Source of the DNA: Microcyclosporella mali
Taxonomy: Eukaryota > Ascomycota > Dothideomycetes > Mycosphaerellales > Mycosphaerellaceae
DNA length: 64,000 nt
Assembly (NCBI GenBank): GCA_002785985.1
Contig: NHNU01000002.1
Location: 1,240,001 to 1,304,000, forward strand
Reading direction: 5' to 3'
The notes under the pieces were generated by a model. The model was given only the letters and a program-made list of their open reading frames with translations, had not been told where the DNA came from and searched no databases. The stretch's first letter is position 1; every line of letters starts with the position of its first letter. Shown here piece after piece: positions 48,769 to 60,542 of this stretch. A program made the position numbers and the translations under genes.

Positions 48769-49950
48769 ATGCAAGACAAAGAGCAACAAGAAGCTTGTGG
48801 TATTCCTCAGGACGTGCACCAGATCACACAAAAGGCCATCGACATCTACCTCCTCTCGAAACAGCCGAATGGAGACATTGGTGGCATCGGCTGGTGGCAG
48901 GCAGCCAACGGGTATACTGCCATAGCTCTCCACGACACCTGGTCTGACCGTACGAACAACTACGCAGTCTTGAGGCAGGCGTTGCGAGAATGCGAAAGTC
49001 GCAAGCCGAATTTCATCAACGAGTTCAATGACGATACGCTCTGGTGGGGAATATGCTGTCTACATGTCTACGCCATCGGCAGCGACACCTGGTCCCTCAA
49101 AAAGGCACAATATATCTGGCATCACGTTCGAGACAGTAATAGTGTCTGCAGTCGAGGCTCGGTTACTTTCCAAGGAATGGACATGGAAGGAGCATGCTTC
49201 TGGACGACAAATCCTGGAGAGCAGCAGATCAATTCGATTACAACGGGCTTGTTCGCTGAGTTGAGCGTGCGGCTTGCTCTTGCCGAACATCGTGATGCGT
49301 CCAAGCGGAACAAAGTCTTAGGCTTCATAGCTGGAAAGAAGCATGTGTCAAAAGAAGCCCTGATCGAGGCTGCTCGCAGTTCTCTGGGCTGGATCTTACG
49401 TTGCCGATATCGTCAGGGAGAATCGATCGTGCTTGATAACATCCTGTTGAAAGAACACAGAGCCCAGGATTGGACTTTCACATATACCACTGGAGTTGTC
49501 ATTGGCGTCTGCGCACTGTTGTTCGAGTGCACAGCAGAGAATGAGTATCTGAATCTCGCCTGTGACATGGCACAAAGAGCTATGTGTAGGACGAGTTGGG
49601 TCGAAGAGAATGGCGTCCTAACGGAGCGAGGAGCATATGGACGGGATACTCACGAGGCCTGGCAGAACAACGATGCGGTAGGTTTCAAAGCTGTTCTGAT
49701 ACGTCATCTTGCGACACTCTACAGCATCATCATCGTGAAGCATGACTGTTCGACGACTCCTGTCAGAGAGACTGCGATATCGATCAAGTCATTCGTCGAG
49801 GTGAATTTCCAGAGCCAGCAAGACCGCAACACGAATGGCAATGGACAATACGGGCCATGGTGGAATGGTCCCTTCGAGATGCCGACGAGTCACTCTCAGA
49901 TGGCCGTCCTGGATATCATGGCAGCAACTGCTCTTGTAAGTTCGACCTGA
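48769..49950 (+). CDS. Glycoside hydrolase family 76-like protein, no signal peptide
   Basis: Single-exon gene of 393 residues. GH76-type (alpha/alpha)6 toroid segments are visible: WWQAANGYTAIALHD, NEFNDDTLWWG (Asp-Asp pair at residues 88-89 with the Trp pair), TNPGEQQINSITTGLFAELSVRLA, YTTGVVIGVCALLFECT and YGPWWNGPF ... SQMAVLDIMAA. GH76 includes alpha-1,6-mannanases and the Dfg5/Dcw1 cell-wall enzymes. These are normally secreted, but this protein starts with a polar, acidic N-terminus (MQDKEQQEACGIPQ) and lacks a GPI signal, so it is probably cytosolic unless an upstream exon was missed. Fold call good, substrate unknown. Confidence 0.85.
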   Translation: MQDKEQQEACGIPQDVHQITQKAIDIYLLSKQPNGDIGGIGWWQAANGYTAIALHDTWSDRTNNYAVLRQALRECESRKPNFINEFNDDTLWWGICCLHVYAIGSDTWSLKKAQYIWHHVRDSNSVCSRGSVTFQGMDMEGACFWTTNPGEQQINSITTGLFAELSVRLALAEHRDASKRNKVLGFIAGKKHVSKEALIEAARSSLGWILRCRYRQGESIVLDNILLKEHRAQDWTFTYTTGVVIGVCALLFECTAENEYLNLACDMAQRAMCRTSWVEENGVLTERGAYGRDTHEAWQNNDAVGFKAVLIRHLATLYSIIIVKHDCSTTPVRETAISIKSFVEVNFQSQQDRNTNGNGQYGPWWNGPFEMPTSHSQMAVLDIMAATALVSST

Positions 49951-50828
49951 CCAAGAGCAGATGTATAGGCACACTTTCGCTGCGCGAGCAGTTCTCCCAC
50001 TCGGCCCCTGTCGGGATGTGGGCGCGGGCACCCGGGGCAGGACTTCGGAAATTGTCTCGATCTGTCACAGATGGACCTCGTCGCCCGCGCGGATGCTCCA
50101 GAATCCAAAATGTTTGCGCGGTCTCTCGGACGTATGATCCACTCCAAGAAGATATGGGTGTTGCGCGATCTGACGGCTTTCCAAGTGTATGGTCAAGATC
50201 AGCACTGAACTCACTTGCGATTGAAACAAGATTCGGCCAAGCAGCCCAAGCGTATCGCCAATTGCGAGCTTGATCAGTTGGCACCTTGTGCTTGCACATC
50301 ATGCCGTCCTTGCTGTTGCGAGAGCCAAGTCGGTTCTTCGCCAGTGTGCTCAGACGCATCGCAAGACCAAGAAGCCTTGCTTGCTATGCCGCATGCGCAA
50401 GCCGGCCGGAGAATGTTCTACACGACAACGAGATCCACTGTTATCAAGGGCACAGTCGTCATGCCTAGTATTCCAGCGTTGGTCAGGTCCACATTGGCGC
50501 GCTTCAAGTGAGAGAACTCATTGGCTGATCCAGTCCACTGCTCCACAGAGCGCAAGGATATCCAGCATTAGCGGAGAGCATCTGGAGCGTGCCATGGGTA
50601 AAAAGTGGATGCTTCCCAGGTTGGAGTGTGGAGCCTCCAGACATGTGCTTCGCAAGCTTGCGGTGAATGATACCGTTGCAGTTTAGGGCATTTATCAGAA
50701 AAGATAGCTATGGCCGAACATTAAAACCTCATCCCGCCCACCATCCTTTCCGAGACCGTCGAGCGACCTACTTCAAGCCTCTCTACCTCACAGCCACAGG
50801 AGACAAGCCATTGGGTCTGTTGCCTACC
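49951..50828. other. Intergenic region upstream of the hexose transporter
   Basis: 878 bp containing the transporter promoter. Between 50283 and 50420 two different plus-strand frames hold Cys-rich pieces (ACTSCRPC, then KKPCLLCRMRKPAGEC) that together faintly recall a Zn(II)2Cys6 binuclear cluster broken by a frameshift. Otherwise nothing recognised. Confidence 0.4.
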
Positions 50829-52718
50829 ATGAAGCAGATCGGCAATGCCTACGTGATCGCGGCCATCTCTGTCATCGGAGGTGGCCTGTTTGGTTTCGAT
50901 ATCAGTTCCATGAGTGCAATGTATGGCCTTTCAAAGCTCACAATTTACATTCCGTCTGGCTGACTTGTGCATGCAGTATCTCGACTCAAAACTACCTCTG
51001 CTACTTCAACCAGGGCGAAGTCCGCGCCGATGGAACCTGCGATGGTCCCACCTCTAACACTCAGGGTGGCATTACCGCCAGCATGGCTGGTGGCTCTTGG
51101 CTTGCTTCGCTCTTCTCTGGTATGCTCTCCGATCGTTTCGGCCGCAAGACTTCCATCATGATGTGAGTGCACAGATCGACGTGAGAGCGACTGTTGGCTG
51201 ACATTATAACAGCGGCGCGGTCATTTGGGTCATTGGTTGCATCCTTGTCGCGGCCGCTCAGAATATCCCTATGCTGATCGTTGGCCGCGTTATCAATGGC
51301 TTCTGTGTCGGTATCTGTTCTGCTCAGGTCCCCGTCTACATCTCCGAGATCGCGCCACCGAGCAAGCGTGGTCGTCTTGTTGGTGCACAGCAATGGGCTA
51401 TCACCTGGGGCATCATGATCATGGTAAGGATACTCCATCATGCCAGACGTGGAACTCTATCCTAACTATTGTTCGCCAGTTTTATATCTCCTTCGGATGC
51501 TCGTATATGTCGGGCACCTCGGCCTTCAGGATTCCATGGGCTCTACAGATGATCCCGGCCATATTACTCTTCATCGGCATGATGTTTCTTCCCGAGTCGC
51601 CACGGTGGCTCGCCTCGAAAGATCGTTGGGAAGAGGTCAGGGCGGTCTTAGTCCTCACCCACGGCAAAGGTGACCCCACCTCACCTTGGGTTGCTCGTGA
51701 GTATGAGGAGATCAAGGAGTGGCTGGAGATTGAACGCCAGAGCAAGAGCGTCACTTACTTTGACCTTTTCACGCCACGATACATCAACCGTACACACATT
51801 GGTCTCTTCACCCAGATCTGGTCGCAATTGACAGGTAAGCCAACATCCACTCTTTCGAATCCAGCAGAAATGGATGCTAAACCTCCTGTCCAGGTATGAA
51901 TGTGATGATGTACTACATCACCTACGTCTTCCAGATGGCCGGCATGACAGGCAACAACTTGCTCGTCTCATCTTCCATCCAGTATGTCATCAACGTCGTG
52001 ATGACAGTCCCCGGACTCATCCTAATCGACCGTGTGGGCCGACGTCCACTGCTCCTAGCCGGCAGCACGCTCATGTGCATCTGGCTCTGCTGCAATGCCG
52101 GGATCCTAGGAGGTCTTGGTACCGATCCTGGTCCCAATGGTGTTGGCGGTGTCAAGGAGGCATCTGTACAGGTCACTGGAGGCGCGAGTAAGGCCGTAAT
52201 TGCTTGCTCTTATTTATTCGTTGCCAGCTACGCTTTCAGCTGGGGTCCGGTCTCTTGGGTCTACCCATCTGAACTTTACCCCAACCACCTCCGTGGCAAA
52301 GCCGTTGCGCTCGCGACTTCTGGAAACTGGATCTTCAACTTCGCACTCGGATACTTTGTCCCGCCAGCCTTCGTCAGCATTCGTTGGAAGGTATACCTCG
52401 TCTTCGCCGTATTCTGTTTCGTGATGACGCTTCACGTGTTCTTCGTAAGTACTCTTTCACGTTCCATCCTCAGTTTCGATATACTAATTCACTTAGGTGT
52501 TCCCTGAAACCGCCGGCAAGCCCCTCGAAGAAGTGACAGATATGTTTGAAGACCCGCAAGGCCTCAAATACCTTGGCACGCCCGCTTGGCGTACTCACAA
52601 CGTGGCCAGCCTGGTCTCAAGACTAGAGCATGGTGAAGGGCTGGACCAGAAAGGACACAAGGCCGATGAAGAGAGGTTGGAGAGTGTGAGTGTGGCTACA
52701 CAGAAGTTGGAGGAGTAG
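50829..52718 (+). CDS. MFS sugar (hexose) transporter
   Basis: Six exons: 50829..50920, 50977..51162, 51213..51423, 51480..51834, 51894..52444, 52497..52718 (introns 50-59 bp), 538 residues. All junctions keep frame and restore family segments: SSMSA|IISTQNYLCYFNQG, TSIMI|GAVIW and QLTG|MNVMMYYI. Sugar-porter signatures are SGMLSDRFGRK, GRVINGFCVGICSAQVPVYISEIAP, LPESPRWLASKDR, LIDRVGRRPLLLAGS and WVYPSELYPNHLRGKA, with the C-terminal VFPETAGKPLEEV. Twelve TM segments are expected in the plasma membrane. It belongs with high-affinity monosaccharide transporters, with a short cytosolic C-tail (so not a Rgt2/Snf3-type sensor). Substrate could be glucose or another hexose. Very strong family call. 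Confidence 0.95.
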
Positions 52719-54259
52719 GGTCTATTTCAGGGCACTCCAGACAGATCTCGCTGTAGCGTGGTGAGAGTGTGCGGGTGTTGTCCGCATCTCCAATGTCTTG
52801 AAGTGATAGAGTACTGCAATGATCTGAATGATATAGAGACATAATCTGAGACTCATGACTATTCGAGCCAGGGATACTGTCGGGTTTGCACCAAAGCCGA
52901 ATTTGCTCAAAACTCTGTACTTGCGACCCCAGTGTGGCTGATACGGACAGGATGGTAGTCTTCAGCCAGATATCCTGGAACAGTCGCCTCCTCGGACGGT
53001 GCGTTCGACAACTGCCTTTGATCGATCAGAGATGGCCTCACAGACCCAATGGGGTATTCCCGATGAAACATTTGACCGAACTGAGTATGGTATGAAAGCG
53101 AGTTGAAAGGGTGGGAGCCGGGCCGGTGAGGTGCGGCAAGAGTGCTGGACGTATGACGGAAACATTACATGAAAATTGGATTGACAACCTTGGAGTGATA
53201 TGCTAACTCGTGTGCAGACAATATAGCTTGATGCCTCAGGAATTGAGCACAACCTTGTGCCGCGAGAGCCAGAGGACTATGCATGCTCATGTCTGTGGCG
53301 ACTGGACAGACAATGTATCATAAGATAGCGACAGGCTGGAGGCAAAAGAAAGATGCAGCATCTCAATTATTGCCATATGGGGCAAGAATCTGGCCGGCCT
53401 GCAAGACTTCGATTCACTCACATCCACGTGCGGAAACGACGGCCTCGGAACGGGTGTGGTTGTGTGGCGTCGGGCGCCAGCGGTGAGAAGATCGGCAGAA
53501 ACCAGGGTAATGCACTTCCGTTGGGAGGACGCCTATAGGTAAGCTGGAATACAGCCTACGAAAAGATGCTTGTCTCGACGCCCACAACGCAGAGGATTTG
53601 ATACAGGACTGGGTACCAAGAGCGGTCGCAAGTATCGAGAGCCTTGTGTCCTACAGACCTTGCTGACGGAGAGGCAAAAATAGACAGATGTACCTCTGTA
53701 CAGCTGTAGGTCTCCTGCAGGCGCCGGAGATAGGTGGCAAAGTTCGCAGTTCATTCAATCTCAGTTGTGTGGTGCTCCATGGGTTGACCTTCGTGTTGCT
53801 TGATTGTCGGTATCTTTGGAATGGGGGAAATGGTCATGAAAATGGGTGAACATGCGTGACGTTGTCTTTGGCGGCGAGCGGCGGGCGGAGGTTGTGTTGC
53901 CCCTCGCAGCAGCGATTTTTCCAGACCCTTTTTCGTGCACAGACCCGCCAGACAGGTGAATTGAGGAATCTGGAAAGTTGAGAATAAAAAGAACTTCCAC
54001 CATACAACCAATTCCTTTCCTCTTACATCCTCTCCTTATCCTCGATAATCAGGCACTCTACCACGCGCTATTGCCAATAGCACCAACAAGGCCTGCCAAC
54101 ACGTTTCAGCAATCTCGACTTTCCACACTTATTAGCTGAGAGCCGACGGCTGGTCCCGCCCCCACCGTCCGCCCGCCGCCCTTGAAAAGGCTTTCAAATT
54201 TCTCAGCTTCCGACACTTTTTCTCCCTCCTACATCCACCATCCCTCCCTATCCACAATC
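52719..54259. promoter_or_regulatory. Long upstream region of the eEF3 gene
   Basis: 1,541 bp without a recognisable gene. The distal half has only featureless ORFs. The proximal 300 bp hold CCCGCCCCCACC- and CCCGCCGCCC-like GC boxes (about 54155-54180) and pyrimidine-rich runs just before the ATG (CTTTCCTCTTACATCCTCTC near 54016, CTCCCTCCTAC near 54222), the usual pattern for very highly expressed fungal genes. Confidence 0.5.
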
Positions 54260-57200
54260 ATGTCTTCCGCGGCTCAAGCCAAGGAGAACTCGACGAGCGT
54301 CAAGGTCCTCGAGGACCTGCTCAACAAGCTCTCCGTCTCGAAGACTGCCGACGAGGCCAAGGGCACGTCGCAGGAGATCGCCACCTTCATCAATGGAGAC
54401 ATCCAGGAGTCCGCCGCGCCTGTCAAGGCCGTCGAGTCGCTGAAGAAGATGTTGAACAACAAGAAGGACGCCAACGTGCGACAAAATGCCGTCGAGGCAA
54501 TTGCTACCATCGCCAAGCACGCTGATATCTCAGCTGCGGTCGAGCCATACCTTATTCAACTGCTTCCAGCCGCTCTCGCCGCTGTTGGCGACAAGGTATG
54601 TACTTTAACTTTCACGGACATCATCTTCCCACATGCACGAGCGCATGCCATTCTCGTGGCTCTCGCGAGTCGATCCCGCTCTCATGCTGTCCAAGTTTGC
54701 CAAAAGTACATGTTCGGCTGCTGACTTTCGTACTAGATGGCTGCGGTGAAGGTCTCTGCTCAGGACGCCGCACTCGCAATCACCAAGGCTGTGAACGCCA
54801 ACGCCGTCAAGCTCCTCATTCCCTCCTACGTCGACTCGATCCGAAATGCCCAGAAGTGGCCCGAAAAGATGACCGACCTAGAGTGCATCGAGGCTCTCTG
54901 CGAGAGCGCGCCCGCTCAGACCGCCCTTCGCGTGCCAGACCTTATCCCAATCGTCTCCGAGGCTATGTGGGATACCAAGCCAGAAGTCAAGAAGAAGGCG
55001 TACGGCACAATGGAGAAGGTTTGCCAGCTTATCGTGAACAAGGATATCGACCGTTTCATCCCTGAGCTCATCAAGTGTATCGCCAAGCCAGAGAACGTCC
55101 CAGAGACCATACACTTGCTTGGTGCTACCACTTTCGTCACGGATGTCCACGAGCCTACTCTGGCCATCATGGTTCCTCTGCTCGAGCGCGGTCTCAAGGA
55201 GCGTGAGACCGCAATCAAGCGTAAATCCGCCGTCATCGTAGACAACATGTGCAAGCTTGTCGAGGACCCCAACATCGTGGCCTCTTTCTTGCCAAAGCTG
55301 TTGCCTCAACTCACTTACAACTTCGACAACGTTGCGGACCCTGAGGCTCGTGAGAAGACCAAGCAAGGTCTCGAAACCCTCAACCGTGTCGGTAACGTCA
55401 AGGACGGCAAGATTCCTGAAGTCTCCAAGGTCGGAGATGTCGAGACCGTCCACGAGAAGCTCAAGGACATTTTGAGCTACAAGCACAAGGACGCCGTCTC
55501 TAAGTTCGAGCCAAACCTCAAGTTTATCTCAGCTATTGGTGGTCAGCTCATTGACGAGAAGGTCGCCGATGCTGCAACCTGGGCCCAGACTCTTCAGACC
55601 TACGTGGTCGCAATTGTTGGTGAGGCTGACGCAGCCGACATTGTCGACAACCTTCGCAAGCGTGCTTCTCCACAAGCCGCGGAGGAGGACGCCGTCGAGC
55701 CAGACGAGGAGGAGGGCGAGGACCTCTGCAACTGCACATTCAACTTGGCCTACGGTGCCAAGATTCTCCTCAACCAGACCCATCTCCGACTCAAGCGTGG
55801 CCAGCGTTACGGTCTGCTTGGCCCCAACGGTTCCGGCAAGACTACCCTCATGCGCGCCATCAACAACGAGCAGGTTGAGGGCTTCCCCAAGCAAAACGAG
55901 GTTAAGACTGTCTACGTTGAGCACGACTTGGACGCCGCTGATACTGAGATGACCGTGACCGAATGGACCTTGAAGAAGCTGAATGAGGCCGGGCTCACCC
56001 TGTCCGAGGATGAGATCAAGGACACCCTTTTGAGCTTTGGCTTTGTTGACGAGCAGCTCAAGGGCCCCATTACTGCCCTGTCTGGTGGCTGGAAGATGAA
56101 GCTCGCGCTCGCTCGTGCTGTTTTCGAGAAGCCCGACATTCTTTTGCTCGATGAGCCGACCAACCACATGGATGTGAAGAACGTCAAGTGGCTCGAGGAC
56201 TACCTTGTCGGCTCTCCTTGCACTTCCATTATCATCTCTCACGACAGCAAGTTCCTTGACAACGTTGTTCAGCACGTTATTCACTACGAGCGCTTCAAGC
56301 TGAAGCGTTACCGTGGCAAGCTCAGCGAGTTCGTCAAGCGCGTGCCATCCGCAAAGTCATATTACGAGCTCGGTGCCTCCGAGCTGGAATTCAGATTCCC
56401 AGAGCCCGGTTTCCTCGAGGGTGTCAAGACTAAGGCCAAGGCCATCGTCCGTGTCACCAACATGACCTTCCAGTACCCTGGTACACCGAAACCACAAATT
56501 CAGGACATCACCTTCCAGTGCTCGCTTGGCTCTCGTATCGCCGTCATTGGTCCCAACGGTGCTGGCAAATCTACTCTTGTTAATGTCCTGACCGGTGAGC
56601 TCATCCCAACTTCTGGTGATGTCTACCAGCACGAGAACATCCGTATCGCATACATCAAGCAGCACGCTTTCGCTCACATTGACCACCACCTCGACAAGAC
56701 TCCATCTGAGTACATTCAATGGCGTTTCCAGACTGGTGAGGATCGTGAGACCATGGATCGTGCCAACAAGATCGTCACCGAGGATGACGAGAAGGCCATG
56801 GACAAGATCTACAGAATCGAGGGTACTCAGCGTCGTGTCATTGGCGTTCACTCCCGAAGAAAGTTCAAGAACTCGTACGAGTACGAGTGTTCGTTCGCTC
56901 TCGGTGACAACATCGGAATGAAGAACGAGCGATGGACGCCCATGATGACAGCCGACAACGCCTGGATTCCTCGTACTGAGCTCATCCAGTCCCATCAGAA
57001 GATGGTTGCCGATGTCGATCAGAAAGAAGCTCTTGCCAGCGGTCAGTTCCGTCCTCTAGTCCGCAAAGAGATCGAGTCGCATTGCGCCAACTTCGGCATT
57101 GACGCTGAGCTCGTCTCTCACTCACGTATGCGTGGTTTGTCTGGTGGTCAGCGTGTCAAGGTTGTCCTTGCTGCTTGCTCGTGGCAGCGACCTCACTTGA

Positions 57201-57577
57201 TTGTCCTTGACGAGCCTACCAACTACCTCGACCGTGATTCCCTTGGTGCCCTTTCCAAGGCCATCAAGGCTTTCGAAGGTGGTGTCATCATCATTACTCA
57301 CTCTGCTGAATTCACCAAGGACTTGACCGAGGAAGTCTGGGCTGTCTTGGACGGTCGCATGACCCCATCCGGTCACAACTGGGTCCAGGGACAGGGTGCT
57401 GGTCCACGTCTGAAGGCCGACGACGATGAGGAGGAGAAGTTCGATGCCATGGGCAACAAGATCGAGTCGACCAAGAAGAAGGCCAAGCTCACCTCGGCCG
57501 AGCTGCGAAAGAAGAAGAAGGACCGTATGGCACGCCGCAAGCGTGGTGAGGAGGTCTTCTCGGACGAGGACGATTAG
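54260..57577 (+). CDS. YEF3: Translation elongation factor 3 (eEF3), ABC-F ATPase
   Basis: Exons 54260..54595 and 54737..57577 (intron 141 bp) encode 1,058 residues (yeast Yef3 1,044). The N-terminal HEAT repeats (residues 1-320) lead into a four-helix region and two ABC domains. ABC1 has Walker A LLGPNGSGKTTL, signature LSGGWKMKLALARA and Walker B DILLLDEPTNHMD. ABC2 has VIGPNGAGKSTLV, LSGGQRVKVVLAA and LIVLDEPTNYLD, with the chromodomain-like insert between (ENIRIAYIKQHAFAHI to ERWTPM). The Lys/Arg-rich C-terminus (KKKKDRMARRKRGEE) binds the ribosome. eEF3 is the fungal factor needed for E-site tRNA release and translocation. Codon choice is strongly biased to C-ending codons, consistent with high expression. 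Very strong call. Confidence 0.97.
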
Positions 57578-57926
57578 ATCTCTCGATGAAAATGACGCGC
57601 AAAGGCTGGTGCCAGCAGAATTAGCCTTTCTGCCAGCATGGCCGCGTCGAGAGCATGGAGATGGCGTTTTACAGGATTTGGGTCTGCGTGATAATGAAAC
57701 GGCATGATTCCCTTTGTGCGTAGTGAGGGTAGACTACAGCCCATAGAGTAGTAGATCTCGCAAAAAGTGGTTTACGATTGTTCGATGCTTCCTGGAAAAA
57801 GCCTGTTTATTCGAGTGAGTTGACCTTGACTTCTCCCTACTCTTCCATGTTCGTCTGTGTTCAGCCGCCACTTCTCTCAACTTCGACCTTACATCAAGAA
57901 ACACAAACGCCTTCGCCAGCCACAAC
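57578..57926. other. Intergenic region
   Basis: 349 bp with the eEF3 3' UTR and the promoter of the METTL16-like gene. Nothing specific recognised. Confidence 0.4.
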
Positions 57927-59285
57927 ATGGCCGCAGCCGAACAGTTTCCATACTATGAACGCGATGTAGACTTTGATGACCTCGCGAAACGCGACTCAGA
58001 ATTTGCAAAGATCTCACAGATCGGCAAGAGGAATGGCTTCATCAACTTTCAAGATCCGAAAGTCGTGCAGTAAATATAAACCCACCACATCTCTCTCTGT
58101 CTACTTTCCACACCAGATACTGACAAGAAACACGACAGACAACTCACAAAATCCCTCCTCAAGTGCGACTTTGATCTCACGCTGGACCTTCCCGACGATC
58201 GATTGTGTCCACCTGTGCCTGTGCGCTGGAACTACATCCGCTGGATCCAGGAACTGCTCGATACGACCAGTCCAGACTACCGCGAGACCTTTGACGCGGA
58301 GCGAGAGGTCATCGGATTGGATGTAGGTGTGGGAGCGAGCTGTATCTACGCTCTGCTTGCGTGCTCCGCGAGGAAGGAATGGAGAATGGCGGGCACGGAT
58401 GTCGATGCGCTGTCGCTGCGCTGGGCCAGGAAGAACGTCGCGCAAAATGGATTGGAGGGGAGAATTCGGTTGAGAGAGGCTGGGGAGAGTGACGGAGTGG
58501 GGTTATTGCCGCTCGATGAGATGGGAATCGAAGAGATGGATTTCATCATGACGAATCCGCCTTTCTATTCCTCGTATCAGGATTTTCAGGCCGCTTACCA
58601 TTCTGATCCTGCGGATAGGAACAAGAAGAGTCCATCTGCGGTGACGGCTGGCGCTGAGAACGAGATGATCTGTCCCGGCGGCGACGTGGGTTTCGTCTCT
58701 CGCATCTTGGACGAATCGCTCAGACTTCGCGAGCGAGTTCAGTGGTACTCTGCCATGCTATCCAAATTATCTTCCCTCCAGCAAATTATCGCCAAGTTGA
58801 AGGAACAGCAAATCACGAATTGGGCCGTGACGAGTCTCCATCCAGGGCACAAGACGAAGCGGTGGGCTGTGGCGTGGAGTTTTGGGGATTTCAGGCCGAG
58901 GAATGATGTGGCGAGGCATGGAGAATTGGTGTTGAGTGTGCTGCCGATGGTGACGGCGCAGACTGTGAAAGCGGTCGGAGGTGGGAGGAGAGTAGATCAG
59001 GTCATGAAGGGGTTGGATGTGAGGTGGATGTGGAAGGCTGTGCAGGAGGTTGGGGTGATGGAGTGTCAAGGGGATGTGTGGAGTCGCGCGGCAAGGAGGA
59101 AGAAGAGGCTCGGGGAAGAGGACGACGGACAGAAAATGGACGAGGACGACGAGGCTGCTGTGACGTTGGCTGTGAAAATCAGCTGTAAGGAAGAGGAGGT
59201 GGAAGTTCGGTGGCTGAGAGGCAGCGACCATGTACTCTTCACGAGTTTCTGCGGAATGTTGAAAAGAGCATTGAATGAACGCTGA
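57927..59285 (+). CDS. METTL16-type RNA N6-adenosine methyltransferase
   Basis: Exons 57927..58069 and 58139..59285 (intron 69 bp) encode 429 residues. The N-terminal segment YYERDVDFDDLAKRDSEFA ... GFINFQDPKVVQ|QLTKSLLKCDFDL matches METTL16. It continues with LCPPVPVRWNYIRWIQELL, SAM-binding GLDVGVGASCIYALLACS, GTDVDALSLRWARKNV and the catalytic NPPF (IMTNPPFYSS). An insertion follows the NPPF loop (DPADRNKKSPSAVTAG), as in the family, then GGDVGFVSRILDESL. Human METTL16, worm METT-10 and fission yeast Mtl16 methylate U6 snRNA at the ACAGA box and affect splicing. The C-terminal 120 residues are less conserved. No nuclear signal is obvious except RRKKR. Strong call. Confidence 0.92.
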
Positions 59286-59380
59286 AAAGGTCATTGTTTC
59301 TATGCTCTTCACTCCTCACGATAGCTCGAAAGATACTCTTGGGGCTCGACTCGGTGGACCACATCTTCATTGTCTTTGAT

Positions 59381-60043
59381 CTACCACTTCGCCTCCTTAC
59401 TGGCCAAAAACGTATTGAGAATCTTCAGACACTTCTCCAGCCCTTCCAGCCACTCTGCCATTTCCTTGTGCACTCTCGTCTGGTCATCCCCCAGCTTAGC
59501 ATAGAAGTCTTTCCTGTATGGCGTAGCAGACATGGCAGCCGAGAACACCGGCTTGATCAGGAACGAATGGTGGGGTTTCAGTGTGCCAGTATAAGCTTCA
59601 CGGAAGGACGTCGACAGCTCCTCATTCGGGTTGGATAGGTTGTGTCGAAGGCCTTGGGCAGTGAAATCCAGACCTCTGTCCCATACACAATCAGCTATAT
59701 TCCTCACACTCGTTGAGCTCAGTCCAACTCACCTCGTCAACCATAGCAACCCTTCAGTAGCTGTATGCTTCTTTCCCTTCAACTCATTCCTCACGAGATC
59801 CTGCAGCGTCTCACTGTCCACCGGTGCCTCGAGCTGGCGATCCCTGACTTTCTTGATGTTGCCCGTCAAATCGCCCTTGACAGGCTTGAAAGCCGCAGAG
59901 CCAAGCACGTCGAAGAGGCCCGTGACCGTCTCGGCGGCTTCGAGGAACTGCGTGGTGGGAATGGAATCATTGGCGCCGATGGGGACGTCGTTGAAGGACT
60001 TCTTGCCGCTGTCGAAGTAAGTGCCGCCAGGTGGGAAAGCCAT
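59381..60043 (-). CDS. het-c2: Glycolipid transfer protein, HET-C2 type
   Basis: Exons 60043..59733 and 59675..59381 (intron 57 bp) encode 201 residues, the usual GLTP length. Family segments: FNDVPIGANDSIPTTQFLEAAETVTGLFDVLGS, the sugar-binding Asp/Asn/Lys set in GDLTGNIKKVRDRQL, the stacking Trp in GLLWLTRGLDF, and the His in LKPHHSFLIKPVFSAAMSA. GLTP-fold proteins shuttle glycosphingolipids between membranes. In Podospora, the homologue het-c controls vegetative incompatibility through interaction with NACHT-HET-WD40 partners. Its 3' end lies 95 bp from the converging METTL16-like gene. Strong call; an incompatibility role in this species is not implied by sequence alone. Confidence 0.93.
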
Positions 60044-60542
60044 CGTTGCAGTGGTATTGATCGTTACTGTGGGAGTCTGAGGAGATTGAGGTTGTGAGTG
60101 ACCTCCTAGAAGTTGTGGAGTTGGCGGTCAGGACACGAGCTCAGGGAGGGGGACGATCGTGGGGATTGATGTGGACCCTGAGGCTCTGTGCTAGACATGT
60201 GAGACATTGGCTCCGTCCCGTCATTCGGCGGCAACAGCCATGTTTAGTCTACCTGATCCCAACTTCCACAGGAACAGAACATTCTGGCAACGCCGTCGAG
60301 GCCTCTATTCACAATGGTTTCTTGAAACAAGAGACAGAATCAGATCAGTGAGCCCCCTCCGATACCAATCCGACTTCGGCCTACCCCTCCATCCGTTGCG
60401 TCGATTAGGCTATACCTTCTTAACGTACATGTACTTCATGTGTACTCCAAAATATTATTGAGGTGACATAAGGAACATATCCTCCTCTCACCATCTCTTC
60501 CATCTCTTCGTTTTCTCAACACATCGAAAATTCAATATAAGC
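60044..60542. promoter_or_regulatory. Divergent promoter, GLTP / tartrate dehydrogenase-like
   Basis: 499 bp between start codons. No convincing TATA or factor site; C/T-rich leader (CATCTCTTCCATCTCTTCG near 60490) precedes the dehydrogenase ATG. Confidence 0.4.

Noticed and set aside
55529..56284. 251-codon minus-strand ORF inside eEF3, plus others of 202 and 212 codons
   Set aside because: Antisense shadows produced by the strong codon bias of the highly expressed eEF3 gene.
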